Notes: a model not told the origin generated them from the sequence alone. 64,000 nucleotides of DNA from Syngnathus acus (GCF_901709675.1 NC_051087.1:3588001-3652000); one strand, 5' to 3'; shown: positions 13,826 to 23,924, counted from the stretch's first letter. Translations and numbers: made by a program.

Positions 13826-13996
13826 TACCGTATTTGCCCGAATATAAGACGAGTTTTTTTGCATTGAAATAAAACTGAAAAAGGGGGGGTCGTCTTACAG
13901 TCGGGGTCTAGACAAAGTCTTTTTTCAAACTTGAGTCTTGAAAAAGAGGGGGTCGTCTTATAATCGGGGTCGTCTTATATTCGGGCCAATAAGGTA
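13826..13996. mobile_element. 171-bp MITE with inverted ends, adjacent to the previous element
   Basis: The left end TACCGTATTTGCCCGAATAT and the reverse complement of the right end (TACCTTATTGGCCCGAATAT) match at all but two of about 27 positions. TA borders both sides. The interior carries repeated GGGGTCGTCTTA motifs. It is a small non-autonomous DNA element only 8 bp from the 896-bp element. Confidence 0.8.
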
Positions 13997-14091
13997 AATT
14001 ATTATTTCAATCAAAAGACTTTTTATTTTTTTTTTGGCAGACAAGTCCCTGCAATATACATTTATGTATACTATATAATGTTGTGTTCCCA

Positions 14092-15621
14092 CTATATCGA
14101 GTAAGGATACTCATGAACATAGTCTTTCACCTCACAACTGAGTCCTGCTAAGTTTCTTATGTTCTCTGCCCCGTACGTCTGAACCAGAGCCCTCCTGCAG
14201 ATCTGCTTGAGGCACTCAGGCCGCTGCCGGCGATACGGTGTGGTCAGTTTGCGTGACGGGCCGCTGTAGTAAGCCAGCAGATCAAAAAGGGAGGCGAAAG
14301 TCTTTTGGCTCCCGCAGAGTCCGAAGAGCAGCTTTCTGAGTACCACACGGACGCTGGTTGGCCCGTCGTCGCTGTGGTAGCTCAAGGTGAAGAAGACGTC
14401 CGACTGCCCGCTGTCTCTGGAAAGACAACATTCCGTCATTTGTATGTTGTTGTTGTGGCTTGTCCTGTCAGGCGTTGCATGCAAGTCACTTGCATGAACT
14501 GGCAAATTTTACACCACATGCCTTTTCTTTGCAATGTTTATTAGTTTTTATATATATTTTTTAAATATAGTAATGGAGTATTTGTCATGTGCAAGATTTA
14601 AAAAAAAAAAAATTCCTCAGCAGGGGCGGCACTAGATCTTATGGATAAAGGGCTTAGCCCCCAGGGGCTCCAAGGGAGGTAAGCAAGTACAGAGTCTAAT
14701 AACACAACTCACTGCTCTGAAATATTTTTGAAGTCACTGAAATGACATTTTGGAACATTTGAAGAATAACATGACTCAATGATGTTGAAATCAATCCTAT
14801 TTAGCATCTCTTTAACTAACTTCCAGACTTGAGTTACCTGATGAGGAAGGTGCCCGGTGAGGTCAGCCAGAGGATTTTGTGTGCCTCCTCCATGTTCATC
14901 GATCCCCAGTAGTAGGAACTGTGCTGGAGCTGCTGGTAAGTGCGCTTCACCAGTTTGTACTCTTTCCAGCTGTTGAATGGACGCTGGTGAGTGGGCAAGT
15001 CGGCAGCGGCCGCTCCACTCTGCAGAGTACATATTTTGTGTCTGGTTAAAATTTTCACACATACAGGGCAGACTTTTTTTGGGGAGTAGAGGATAAAGAA
15101 TATATGCCTGTGTATCTATCACTGCAGAAAGTACGGCGGTCGGTGATTTCATCTCACAGCAATGTTTAAAAACCGAAACTTCCTACGACGCTCAAAATAG
15201 TATCCGGCGTCCTGTTTGCGTGAACGGGGTGATATTTAAAAGCGAAACTATCATATTTTCAGGTCACAGCCCTGCTCTTGTTTGAGTTTAGCAACGCGAG
15301 CCAAGTATGTACCTGACACCAGGTTTCAAGTTGATCGTCTGAGAGGTGGAGATTATGCAAGTGGCTCCATTCCAACGTCTCCAGCGGCCTCTCGGCAACA
15401 TCCTGCTTCTCGTGTTCCGTATTCGGGACTTGTTGAGATGTCGCAGGCTCGTCTGGAACTTGATTCTGTTTCTTTTGTTTTGAATTCTTTTTCTTTCTTA
15501 CTGTTCTCTTAAGCTTATCTTTAACCATCCTATAGCATAGGGAAACCTCCACTGGATGACTGCTGGGTTCACCATTTTCTCCGCTGTTGGCTGCCAGCAA
15601 AACCTGGGTTCTGGGCGCCAT
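14092..15621 (-). CDS. socs1: Suppressor of cytokine signalling 1-like protein (SH2 + SOCS box)
   Basis: Feedback inhibitor of JAK-STAT signalling. Three coding exons: 15313-15621 (start codon), 14838-15019 and 14092-14416, giving 271 residues. The N-terminal extension is basic and low-complexity (KKKNSKQKKQNQ). The SH2 domain begins around FNSWKEYKLVKRTYQQL and contains GTFLIRDSGQSDVFF with the phosphotyrosine-binding Arg, then SDDGPTSVRV. The C-terminal SOCS box has the BC-box LKQICRRAL and ends in YPYSI, closest to the SOCS1 box. Exons 2 and 3 join inside the FLIRDS motif. Mammalian SOCS1 has an intronless coding region, so this split structure is unusual. The segment aligned with the SOCS1 kinase-inhibitory region (THQRPFNSW) has diverged. 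Could be a teleost socs1 paralog; family is certain. Confidence 0.9.
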
Positions 15622-15713
15622 CAATTGCTCGGTCCATTTTGTGGCACCATGGTTCTTCTATTCCACGTATAAAGAGGAGCACTGGCAGCGTCCTGATGTC
15701 ATCCCTTGGTTGA
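15622..15713 (-). other. socs1: socs1-like 5' UTR portion of coding exon, with upstream ATGs
   Basis: The first coding exon appears to extend to an acceptor TCTAG at 15714-15718. Before the chosen start there are three out-of-frame ATGs within about 80 bp. Together with the uORF in the upstream exon they suggest restrained translation, a known property of mammalian SOCS1 mRNA. Confidence 0.5.
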
Positions 15714-16647
15714 CTAGAGTTGATAAAGCAATGAAATGCAGATGAGACAGATCATTTATACACGTGGGAATATTTTTAACAGTCCAAACAAAAACAGAAC
15801 ACGGGCGCAGAGGAGGACTTAATTCTTATTTCTGATAACAAAGTCTTTTTAGATTTAAAATTCGAAATAGCTGAGTATATTTTTGTGTTAAATCACAATA
15901 AAGAAAGTTCATTTTACAAAATTTAATTTCTGCATTCGTTTTTCAGTTTTAAATTCATTGACTACTTGACAGTTACGGAAATAATTGTTCGCTGCAGCCC
16001 TAATTGTTGTTTCGGGGCATGTAATTATTTTTAAGTAATTTACACGGCAACATTTCTTTAATCAGTTTGCCAACTTGTCTTACTAGCTTTGAGAATCGGC
16101 AGTACGTCAGTTCAGCATGTAATTAATACATTTGCAAAGAAATTCTGTAACCAATACACAATTCGGTTTTGAATTGTCGAGTTCCAAGCATGCACTTTGG
16201 TTGCCTTTTAAAGATATTTTAAAAGCAATTTGAATTGCAATGCTCCATGAATTAAAAACAGCAATTAGGAAAAACACATGACAGACCCTTACATATTGTT
16301 TAGCGCCTCACCTATGCATGGATCTCGTTTTCAATATTTTTTTTTTTTTTTTTTATGGAAAACACATTTCAGTGTTTTTTGTGATGTCAAAAATACATCG
16401 ATATTCATTTAAAGACATTTAGAATCATTGTATTTTCTACGCAGATTTTTGCTCTTCGCAATCCTTGTATGTGAAATCTTGTTAAACAATGTCACGGGCA
16501 ATTAAGTTGTATAGCTTAGAGAGTTATTCAACACAACATCCAACAAGATATAAACAAATGTATTTAAATTAAAGAAACGTGCAGGACTAGCCCATCTCCG
16601 CTACAATACAATCAAATAAATAAAAATAATAACATTATTGTACTTAC

Positions 16648-16740
16648 TCGAGTTGCAGAGGGCTGTTGTTGCAGCTTGCAACTCGATCCTACTGGAGTCA
16701 TGATTTACTTTCGCTTTAACACTTGGAGGAGGAGCACAGC
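16648..16740 (-). other. socs1: Predicted non-coding first exon of socs1-like gene with a short uORF
   Basis: A donor CTCGA/GTAAGT lies at the 16647/16648 boundary. An ATG at 16699-16701 opens an 18-codon frame to the donor. When spliced to the acceptor at 15713 it ends at TGA after four more codons (22 codons in all). The upstream exon limit near 16740 is a guess. Confidence 0.5.
16707..16717 (-). promoter_or_regulatory. ISRE/IRF-like site near socs1 first exon
   Basis: On the minus strand this reads AAAGCGAAAGT, an IRF/ISRE half-pair (GAAA spaced by two bases). It lies about 120 bp from the stronger copy at 16827-16838. Interferon induction is expected for SOCS1. Confidence 0.45.
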
Positions 16741-16826
16741 CGGGACGTAGAGGAGGTGTGTCACAGCTGTCGTTCGGGTTATGCTAAATCACGTGACTTC
16801 AAATCAGGTAACACGGGAAAGCGTCG

Positions 16827-16838
16827 ACTTTCGCTTTC
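16827..16838 (-). promoter_or_regulatory. ISRE/IRF element upstream of socs1-like gene
   Basis: The minus-strand sequence GAAAGCGAAAGT matches the ISRE/IRF core GAAANNGAAA. It lies upstream of the predicted first exon, correctly placed for a proximal promoter. Known biology: SOCS1 is induced by interferon through IRF1/STAT1. Confidence 0.6.
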
Positions 16839-16840
16839 GT

Positions 16841-17530
16841 CGAGCTTTCATAACGACTACTAACTAGGGAATTAATAGCCGGTAAACAGGAAACGTTCAT
16901 GGTAGCATAGAAAAAAAAACCACTAGTTAGTAGTTTCATTAAATTACATCATGGTTGTACTGATAATAATAATAATAATACAAATAATAATAAAAAGAAA
17001 AATAATAATAAAAATAATAATTAAAAAAAAGCAATCTAAACTCATTACCAAAACAAAACACCGTGTGCAGATATGCCCCCCAAAGAGATAAGATAGCAAA
17101 AGATAACAATTATATATTATAATTAATAACCCAGGTTCTTTTAAGTACAAACTGAAAAGTATGGAAGCCTATTTCTGCTGGTGAATTTTGCAATGTTTTT
17201 AAGTCTCAGCAGTTGCACATTTCTGTTGAGGAAAAAACCAACAACCTTTATTATTTTTAATCCATGTTATTTTATTAACTGTTACATACCAGATTGGTTG
17301 GCGGACATGACATTTTTGTACTGGCGGTGCACAATAAAAGCAGTGATTGTTGACTGTTCTTACTACTATAGTGTAATGTGGACCGCATGCCAAGTGGTAC
17401 GGGAAAAAAAAGAAAACACTTGATGAAATTGTCTAGCCGTGCACTGTTGTGCCTTTTTATATGGTCTCTTTGTTTCTTTCACATAATAAATAATGGATCA
17501 CAAACTTAACTATGATTTTTTATTTTTTTT
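16841..17530. other. Intergenic spacer between socs1-like and DAPIT-like genes
   Basis: AT-rich sequence with an AAT/AATAAT trinucleotide-like run near 16968-17025. No exon or RNA gene was recognised. An AATAAA on the minus strand at about 17519-17524 could serve the DAPIT-like gene. Confidence 0.5.
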
Positions 17531-18711
17531 TCAGGCAGTGCAGTCCTTCACAGCTTGTTTTTTGTCTTGCCTGTGTATGAAATAGGCCGTCGCCGTTACC
17601 AGCAAGATACCATAAGTAGCCAAGACGCACTGGAAGAAAACAGATAAGAGATTTTCCTCACTTCTGGTTGGATGACAATGAAGATAAAATTTCCACATGT
17701 ACAAGAAATCCTCACTGTACGGCGGTCTCGAGATACACATTGAAATAGTTTGCGTCACGTACATTTCGGCGTCCCTGCAGCGTGTAGCCGTTGAAGTACT
17801 TTCTCAAACCGGTCAGCTCCGCCGGTGCTGGTGCTTTAATGCCAAATAGCTGTCTCTGAAATGCCACATGAAAACAAGAGAGAAATTTGCTGCAACTTTT
17901 TGACCACGATGCTGCTTCCGCATCTCAAGTTGGTCATTAGTGAGGCATTGGGTTCATGCATGAGTATACATCCATTCGGTAGTCGACATTTCGGTCCTCT
18001 TTGTGTGCTATTGCTTTATTGTTTCCTGTAACAATGATTTCTGCTAAAACAAAAGTAAGTTCCTCCTTGTGGAATGATAAGGGTTATATAAAAAGAGAGG
18101 AAACTTCTTATCATAGTGAAAGTGAAACAATGTAGCACCTATGTTATGACTACACTTTCCAATTATGATTCAATTCAAAGCTAGTTCGAGAAAGTATGAC
18201 GCAATGAATTTCTTGTTGCCATTTTACATACATATGAATGAAATGTCAATGTGGTATTTTCTTTTTTTTAAGTGTCCCTCTACTACAATAAAGAATAATT
18301 AAATAAATATCTCACTAAATTTTAAACTGTCACTATCCGGTTCGATGCAGTTGCATCTTTTAACCCCAAACCGATATTCCGATTTAAATCATTTTTCCAA
18401 AATAAACTGCGATGCCATTTTGACTTTAATTGTTGGAAGCCCGAGTATGAAGATTAAGTTGTATAAAATGTGACGTAAATGAACATTGCTATAGTATTTT
18501 AATTATTTTTTTACACAGTGCAGTGCTGTTTGAAAGCATAATTTGTAGTGATTGAATTTAAATGACGATACACTTAGGAAAGGCAACAAATAGAGCATTT
18601 TGATATAAAACATTCGCAGAGTAGAGCAAAAATATTGCTTACCTTCACCTCTGTTATCAAGTGGCCAAAACTAGTGAGGGGAATGCGCGTTTTAACTGGA
18701 GACGTCGGCAT
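17531..18711 (-). CDS. atp5mk: DAPIT-like ATP synthase membrane subunit (USMG5/ATP5MK family)
   Basis: DAPIT is a small single-pass subunit of mitochondrial ATP synthase that helps dimerisation and stability. Three exons, 18643-18711, 17763-17855 and 17531-17629, join in phase 0 to give 86 residues. The core GLRKYFNGYTLQGRRN then CVLATYGILLV matches the human protein (GIKKYFNSYTLTGRMN, CVLATYGS). The Asn/Cys exon junction matches the remembered human junction. A single hydrophobic segment (ILLVTATAYFI) precedes a basic tail. Odd: the usual protein has about 58 residues, and this one has an extra 23-residue exon (MPTSPVKTRIPLTSF) plus a longer linker. It may be a diverged paralog rather than the housekeeping copy. 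Confidence 0.75.
18116..18128 (+). promoter_or_regulatory. ISRE-like sequence inside DAPIT-like intron 1
   Basis: GTGAAAGTGAAAC is a strong match to the ISRE core, on the plus strand, about 1.3 kb beyond the socs1-like promoter sites. It could act as a shared interferon-responsive element, but it is a short motif in AT-rich sequence and may be chance. Confidence 0.3.
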
Positions 18712-19136
18712 GACTGAACTGAGATACCTGTTGAACTTGGTTTAAAAACAAGACTTTATTATAATATGCCACGTTGAAAAATAATAATATTTATTGTCTC
18801 TCAGCACGGTACAGAGGACACTTACACAATTTGCTGCACAAGTACGATGTGTTCCGGGTTGCTCTGACGACACCAAATTTCAGCCAATCACAAGATTGCT
18901 TCATCACACTTAACCAATAGACACTTGGCTTTGTGAGCGCTTGTCACTGCATTTCGATACACGCATGACATGTATGTTCAGGGTTTCACCACAGGAGGGA
19001 GACATATTCAGCATTATCACCCCACATGACTGCAGATTTTGAGACAAATTAAAAGCGTCCATCTAGTTTGACATTATGGTTCTACACTATATTTAAAGAA
19101 CAACAGGTATAGTTCTGAGTTTAATGTAGTGACAAG
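18712..19136. other. 5' flank of DAPIT-like gene
   Basis: Contains the likely promoter/5' UTR of the DAPIT-like gene just above 18711, including a CCAATCA box near 18884-18890. No other gene was seen. Confidence 0.4.
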
Positions 19137-19470
19137 ATGCAAAATCTGGTCGATCGCGTGATATTAAAAGGTTTTTTGTTTTTTTCCACACTTGACGCGT
19201 GTACAAACAACGGCGCTCACAACACAAACACGCTAGCTCGCGAATTCCCTCCAATTGTCAGAACCCCGTTTTTCTTCTTAAACTTAAGAAAGGGTATAAA
19301 AATGAGTGGGGCAGCTGGCCATAGTAAGAAGTATCACTTTCATAGGGAATGGGAGTAGGACTTTTTTTTCACGATGACATATAAAATTATTTATTTTTTT
19401 AGTGGGTAGATCTTTGTGACTTGGTCATTTCAAAAGTAGCTCGCGAGCTGAAAAAGTTTGGGCACCCCTG
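19137..19470. mobile_element. Truncated hAT-type transposon remnant
   Basis: The right end TGGGCACCCCTG (19459-19470) is followed by GTCTAGAC, resembling the 8-bp nnCTAGnn target site of hAT elements. The left part is homologous to the element at 26000-26246 (TCGATCGCGTGATATTAAAA versus TCGATCGCGTAATATTAAAA). Both hold an ATG frame beginning MSGAAGHSKKYHF here, recalling the N-terminus of hAT-derived ZBED/GTF2IRD2-like transposases. The left terminus is missing. Confidence 0.7.
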
Positions 19471-19897
19471 GTCTAGACAATATCAATATACAGTAGCGTA
19501 CTAGGCATAAGTGTTCCTTAAAAACCAAGACACTTTATTCCTCCAATAATACCTGCGGCACTCTGATCGGTCTTGGTACTACGACATACAATTATAGCTG
19601 GAGAAAGTATGCTGTGCACCACATACTAAAAGGAAATAAGAACAAAGACACACACACACACTTAGGCATGGACTCCACGTTTCAGTTAGCCTGCGCTTTG
19701 TCACTTTGTCCTGTCAAACGGTGCAAGTACGTACACTAAGTACACACACTTGCGTGGGGCGGGAAAAGCCAGGCTTGCGCAGGTGCTTCAAAGACTTACA
19801 GTTGAATAAGTCAGCCATTTTGTTTTAGGTAACCAGCAACGGCATTTTGTAGCAGCACTAAAAAATACACATTTCTTTCCCCACACAAACAATAAAA
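19471..19897. other. Spacer, nothing recognised
   Basis: Mixed-composition intergenic sequence with a short ACACACAC run near 19649. No exon or repeat end was identified. Confidence 0.4.
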
Positions 19898-20108
19898 AAC
19901 AATCAGGCTTGAAAACCAGAGGGAAGAACAAAATCGTATTGAATCCCCACTCCAATATTGTTCCAATAAAATCTTTGTTTTTTCTTTTTGCAGGATTTGC
20001 TTCCGAATGATGGCCTGGACATTGCTTACATAATTGTGTCCAAATGATTTTGGGCTCAAGATGTCCACATCTCACGAAAGAAAAACAAGCCATGCCCCCA
20101 ATGGTACA
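19898..20108 (+). repeat. Left arm of a ~210-bp inverted repeat flanking the Ig-like gene
   Basis: The reverse complement of this segment recurs at 24595-24803. Shared blocks include CGTATTGAATCCCCACTCCA, GAATGATGGCCTG, GATGTCCACATCTCACGAAA and CAATGGTAC. Identity is roughly 85% by eye. The two arms enclose the Ig-like gene. Confidence 0.8.
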
Positions 20109-20798
20109 CAACTGAGGCTCAATAGAGGCTCAGGTATTTCAGTGAAAAAGTGGTATTTGGTCTGTATGTATTTACTCCAAATATTAGCGAGAGGTAGCTG
20201 CAATAATTAGTAAGGCTTTCATTAAAGCAAAGACATTTTCTCCGAATTTCCTTTAGCTTTTCCATGTGATTTTTCTTTTCATTTCATTTTGGTTTTTTAA
20301 CTTTGAAGCATGTACTTTTGGCGAAGAGAAAAATACAAACACAATTTCATCTTTGGTGGATGCAGCAAGTTTGTTCAACACTCAGCTTACGCAATGATCA
20401 ATCATATTGTGTGTCATTAAAGCCCTAGCCCTAAATGTAGCCGCCGTTTGTGAATGAGCTCATTCAAAACAAAGATTGATGACTTTATTGAATATAGGGA
20501 AAAGAGAACAATCGAGCAGCATTGAGTTCAAGCAATCCAAGGAAAAGCAAATCTAACTCCATGAGCTTAATCAATGACTAAATGCGCCAAAACTTACCAA
20601 CTAAATGCGCCTACAGTGGCAAATGTAAGCTTAATCAACGACTAAATGCGCCTATGGTGGCAATTCAATGGCAAAATGTACAGTGGCAAATCAATGGTAG
20701 TAGAACGCATGCAGAGACCAATCAATGGCTGGTGGGCTGGCTAGCCGGCCGGCCGGCGCTGGCTTTTTCTGCCTCCACCTTCAGCTTGCTGCTGTCTT
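20109..20798. other. 3' flank of the Ig-like gene
   Basis: Contains several related short repeats around 20575-20720 (ACTAAATGCGCC and GGTGGCAATTCAATGG-like segments, each two or three times), just downstream of the Ig-like stop codon. It is probably 3' UTR plus spacer. No other gene is visible. Confidence 0.45.
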
Positions 20799-23700
20799 CT
20801 AGTCGGCCAGCTGAAGCAGCAGATGCACCAGGGTGACCGTCACCAGCAGAGCAGGTGAGTAGGACAGGCCGCCGCCGTTGCCCTTGTCCAAATTGACTTG
20901 GTCAGTGCCACTGTTACTGCTGCCGCCGCCGCCGCTGTTGTCCTTGCCGTTCTCAGTTGACTCCTTCTTTTTGGTGTCGCTCTCACTGGTTCCTTTCGTA
21001 TCTGAATGGGAGAATGGCAATTGGAAAAGGTCAGCTGGCAACGTTTGAACTTGCCGCACACTTTTGCGCGCAGTACTGCGAGTGCGGTTTGTAAACAAAA
21101 AGTGCTGCTGAATGGGCTAGCTTATTGGTTGGTTTCCACTGCCAATGAAATGCAAAATGTTTCCGGCTCAATCAAAGCTTTTCGGCCAGTGAGTGGATTG
21201 TCCTGCAACATCAAACTCACTCTGAATGCTGACAGTAAAGGACTCTACATCTGTGGAAGTGTATTCGGCCGTGTAGGTTCCCGCGTCGTTTGCTACCAGG
21301 CTCGGGATCCTCAGCTCAATCTCATTTGCTCCGCTTTTGACGTATCTCTCGGTAACAGGATTGCCGTCCTTCTTCCAGGTGACCTTTTGGGTAGCTGTGC
21401 CTCCGACTTTCAATATGAGGTCTCTGCTCAGCTTGCCCACGCAAGGCGTACTGCTGGCCAGGCAGACTGGCGCCACTGCCAGCACAAGAAAAGCACAAGT
21501 GATCAAATGGGAAAGAAATGGTGCACAAGAAGCTTTCGCGTGGCGAGCGGCTTTCCTGCAACATCAAACCTCGGACGGAAAACTTTTCTGCTTCTGAGCC
21601 GGTAGGGCCGCCCGTGAACACTGCATCGTTGTCGTTGTCGTCCAGGTCCTTGATCGTCAGGGTAGCCGCGTTGACTGGACCGTCGTACTTGGGACCGGTC
21701 GCAATGGGCGTCGTGCCCTTCTTCCAGGAGAATGTGCTGCCACCTCCGTCGTCTGAGAGCGCCAATTTGATGCTGCCATCCGACTTGCCCTGGCACAGCC
21801 CGGGTATGGAGCTTTTGCTACCGTAGCAGTCCGCCACTGCCAGCACAAGAAAAGCAGAATCACTCACTCTGGTCTGTGCGCAAAGTACATTGGAGCAAAG
21901 ACTGTGGCGCTAAGTGGACCCTTTGAAAAGGACGCCGAGATGTTTTGCTATTTTGGTCAAATTTTGGACATTTTTCTCCAACTTTTCTCCTGAGCATAAG
22001 AGAGTTTCCCTGTGTGGAGTGTGTGCGTGTTGTCCCTGTGGGCGTGCCTTTCCCCCCCACATTCCTAAAACATGCGAAGGAAACGGTGCACAAGAAGCTT
22101 TCGTGCGGCCAGCGGCTGTCCGGCAACATCTAACCTTGGACATTGAACTTTTCGACTGGTACGATTTGTTTGGCTTCGTACTCTCCCTCGTCGCTGTCTG
22201 CCAGATTCAGGATCTCCAGTTCGATGCTGTTGGTACCACTAATCGTGTACTCAGTGTTGTCACTAGTAAGTTTGGAAGCTCCATCATCCTTATGCCACTC
22301 GACATCCGGATCATTGGCAGTAACTGTGGCTGTGACTTTCAATTTGACCGCTCCGCCCTTCTTGCCCCTGCACTGCACAATTGTGGTGCCATCAACGTTG
22401 CCGTTGCATACTGGTGTCGTGTCCGCCAGCACTAGAAAAGCAGAAGAGGGCAAAGTATCACCCACTCTGGTCTGGTCTGTGTGCAAAGTACACATTTGAG
22501 GAAAGCATGTTAGACGCTATTTGCCATGTTCATTTCTGAATATTCATTTTGCCATTGTCAATTGTTGTCTTTGTTATTTACGTTACACCACTGGATCCAA
22601 ATTGTAATCCGCCATGCGTAAGGCCAAATTGAATGTGTCTGTCTTGTCTTCTTTTCTATGAGTGGTTTGAAATGTTGTTTCAAACAAAAACAAAGGGAAC
22701 ATATTTCGATGATCTCTACTCCTCCCCACCGAGTTCTGTTTGTAAAAGCAAAATGTGATTCCCTTGCTTTCTGAATGAATTATTTTTTACTCTATACCAT
22801 GAGTGGTTGTCAATGTTTGTTTTTAACGAAAAACGTCATGTTCTGTGTGAAAATGCAAAATGTGATTATTAGCCTTTTTGTCTTGTAAAAAAACAAACAA
22901 AATCTATTCTAAATAAGTGTATACCGATTGCAATGAATGTGGTTAGAAATGTTTTGTTTTGAATAGGTTGTCTTTGAAACCAAATTAACTTTTGGATTAA
23001 AGGGAGAAAAAAAAACGTGTGCTGTTTGAACGCAAACTGATTCCTTTTTTTGTTCAAAAAAAATCTGAATTTATTCTCTATAGTGTAGACCGTTTGCAAT
23101 GAGTGGTTTTAAATGTATTCTTTTAAATAGGGGTTCTTTGAAACCAAGGTAACATTTTGATTATCTATATTTAAAACGCAATGTTCAGTTTGAACATGCA
23201 AAATGTGATTCCCTTTATTTGTTAAAAAAAATCTGAATTTATTCTTTAAAGATGATAGCATTTGCAATGAGAAAGTTTCCACGTTTGGAATGTTTTTTTT
23301 TTAAAAAAGGCTTTCTTTAAAACCATGTCTTTTAATTGTTTGAAAAAAGGTCCGAATTTATTCCTAACAGTGTATATCGTTTGCAATGATAGTTTCCAGG
23401 AGTGGTTTGAAATGTTTTTGTTTTTTTAAAATAGGCTTTCTTTGAAATCAAGAGAACACATTATAATGATCTATAACGCCATGTTTGGTTGGAAAATTTA
23501 TAATGTGAATCCCTTTAACTGTTTAAAACAAAAATCGGAATTCTTTCTTAATGGTTTGCAATGAAAGTTTCCATGGGTGGTTTTGAATTATTTTTTTTAA
23601 ATATAGGCTTTCTTTGAAATCAAGGGAACATGTTATCTAGATTCAAAAACGCCATATTCTGTTTGAAAATGAAAAATGTATTTCAATTTGTTTACAAAAA

Positions 23701-23924
23701 TCCGAATTTATTCTTTATAGTGTATAAGTAAAGTGATGTGGCAGAGAAAAAGCAAGGCGCGCGCGCACACAACAAAAGCGTCGTCTCCTAAGTCCAGTTT
23801 TATTCATGCGCCTAAAAGCTTGCGCAAAATGGTTAGCAACATAGTCATTGAATTCAACGGCCTTACCTTGCCCAAATGGCTCGCTGCACACGAGCACCAA
23901 GCACAGCAGCTTGGAGAAGTTCAT
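20799..23924 (-). CDS. Unnamed secreted, probably GPI-anchored protein with three non-canonical Ig-like domains
   Basis: Five exons, all joined in phase 1: 23867-23924 (start and signal peptide, MNFSKLLCLVLVCS), 22135-22431, 21570-21836, 21221-21475 and 20799-21001; 359 residues. Exons 2-4 each encode one Ig-like domain with a C-strand Trp (VEWHKDDG, FSWKKGTTP, VTWKKDGNP) and an E-F motif (NLADSDEGEYEA, DLDDNDNDAVF, LVANDAGTYTA). The normal F-strand Cys is replaced by Ala or Thr. Each domain instead has two Cys near its start. Exon 5 is a Lys/Ser/Gly-rich stalk ending in a hydrophobic tail (SPALLVTVTLVHLLL), typical of GPI attachment. Loss of the B-F disulfide and the SDEGEYE motif recall CD2/CD48/CD58-type V domains; that is inference. 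I recognise no named gene, and function is unknown. Intron edges are repeated between domains (see findings). Confidence 0.75.
22650..23735. repeat. Degenerate tandem array, ~120-175-bp units, in intron 1 of the Ig-like gene
   Basis: About seven copies. Anchors GCAATGAGTGGTTT..AAATG (or variants) occur near 22660, 22798, 22932, 23096, 23265, 23384 and 23559. Each is followed by TAGGCTTTCTTTGAAACCAA-like text, then ATTTTGAT..CTAT, a GCCATGTTCTGTTTGAA-like stretch and AAATGTGATTCCCTTT. Copies differ by indels, so it is an old satellite-like expansion. Confidence 0.8.

Noticed and set aside
21913-22499. Plus-strand frames of 100-170 residues across the Ig gene
   Set aside because: Antisense to exons with consistent splice sites and domain content on the minus strand.
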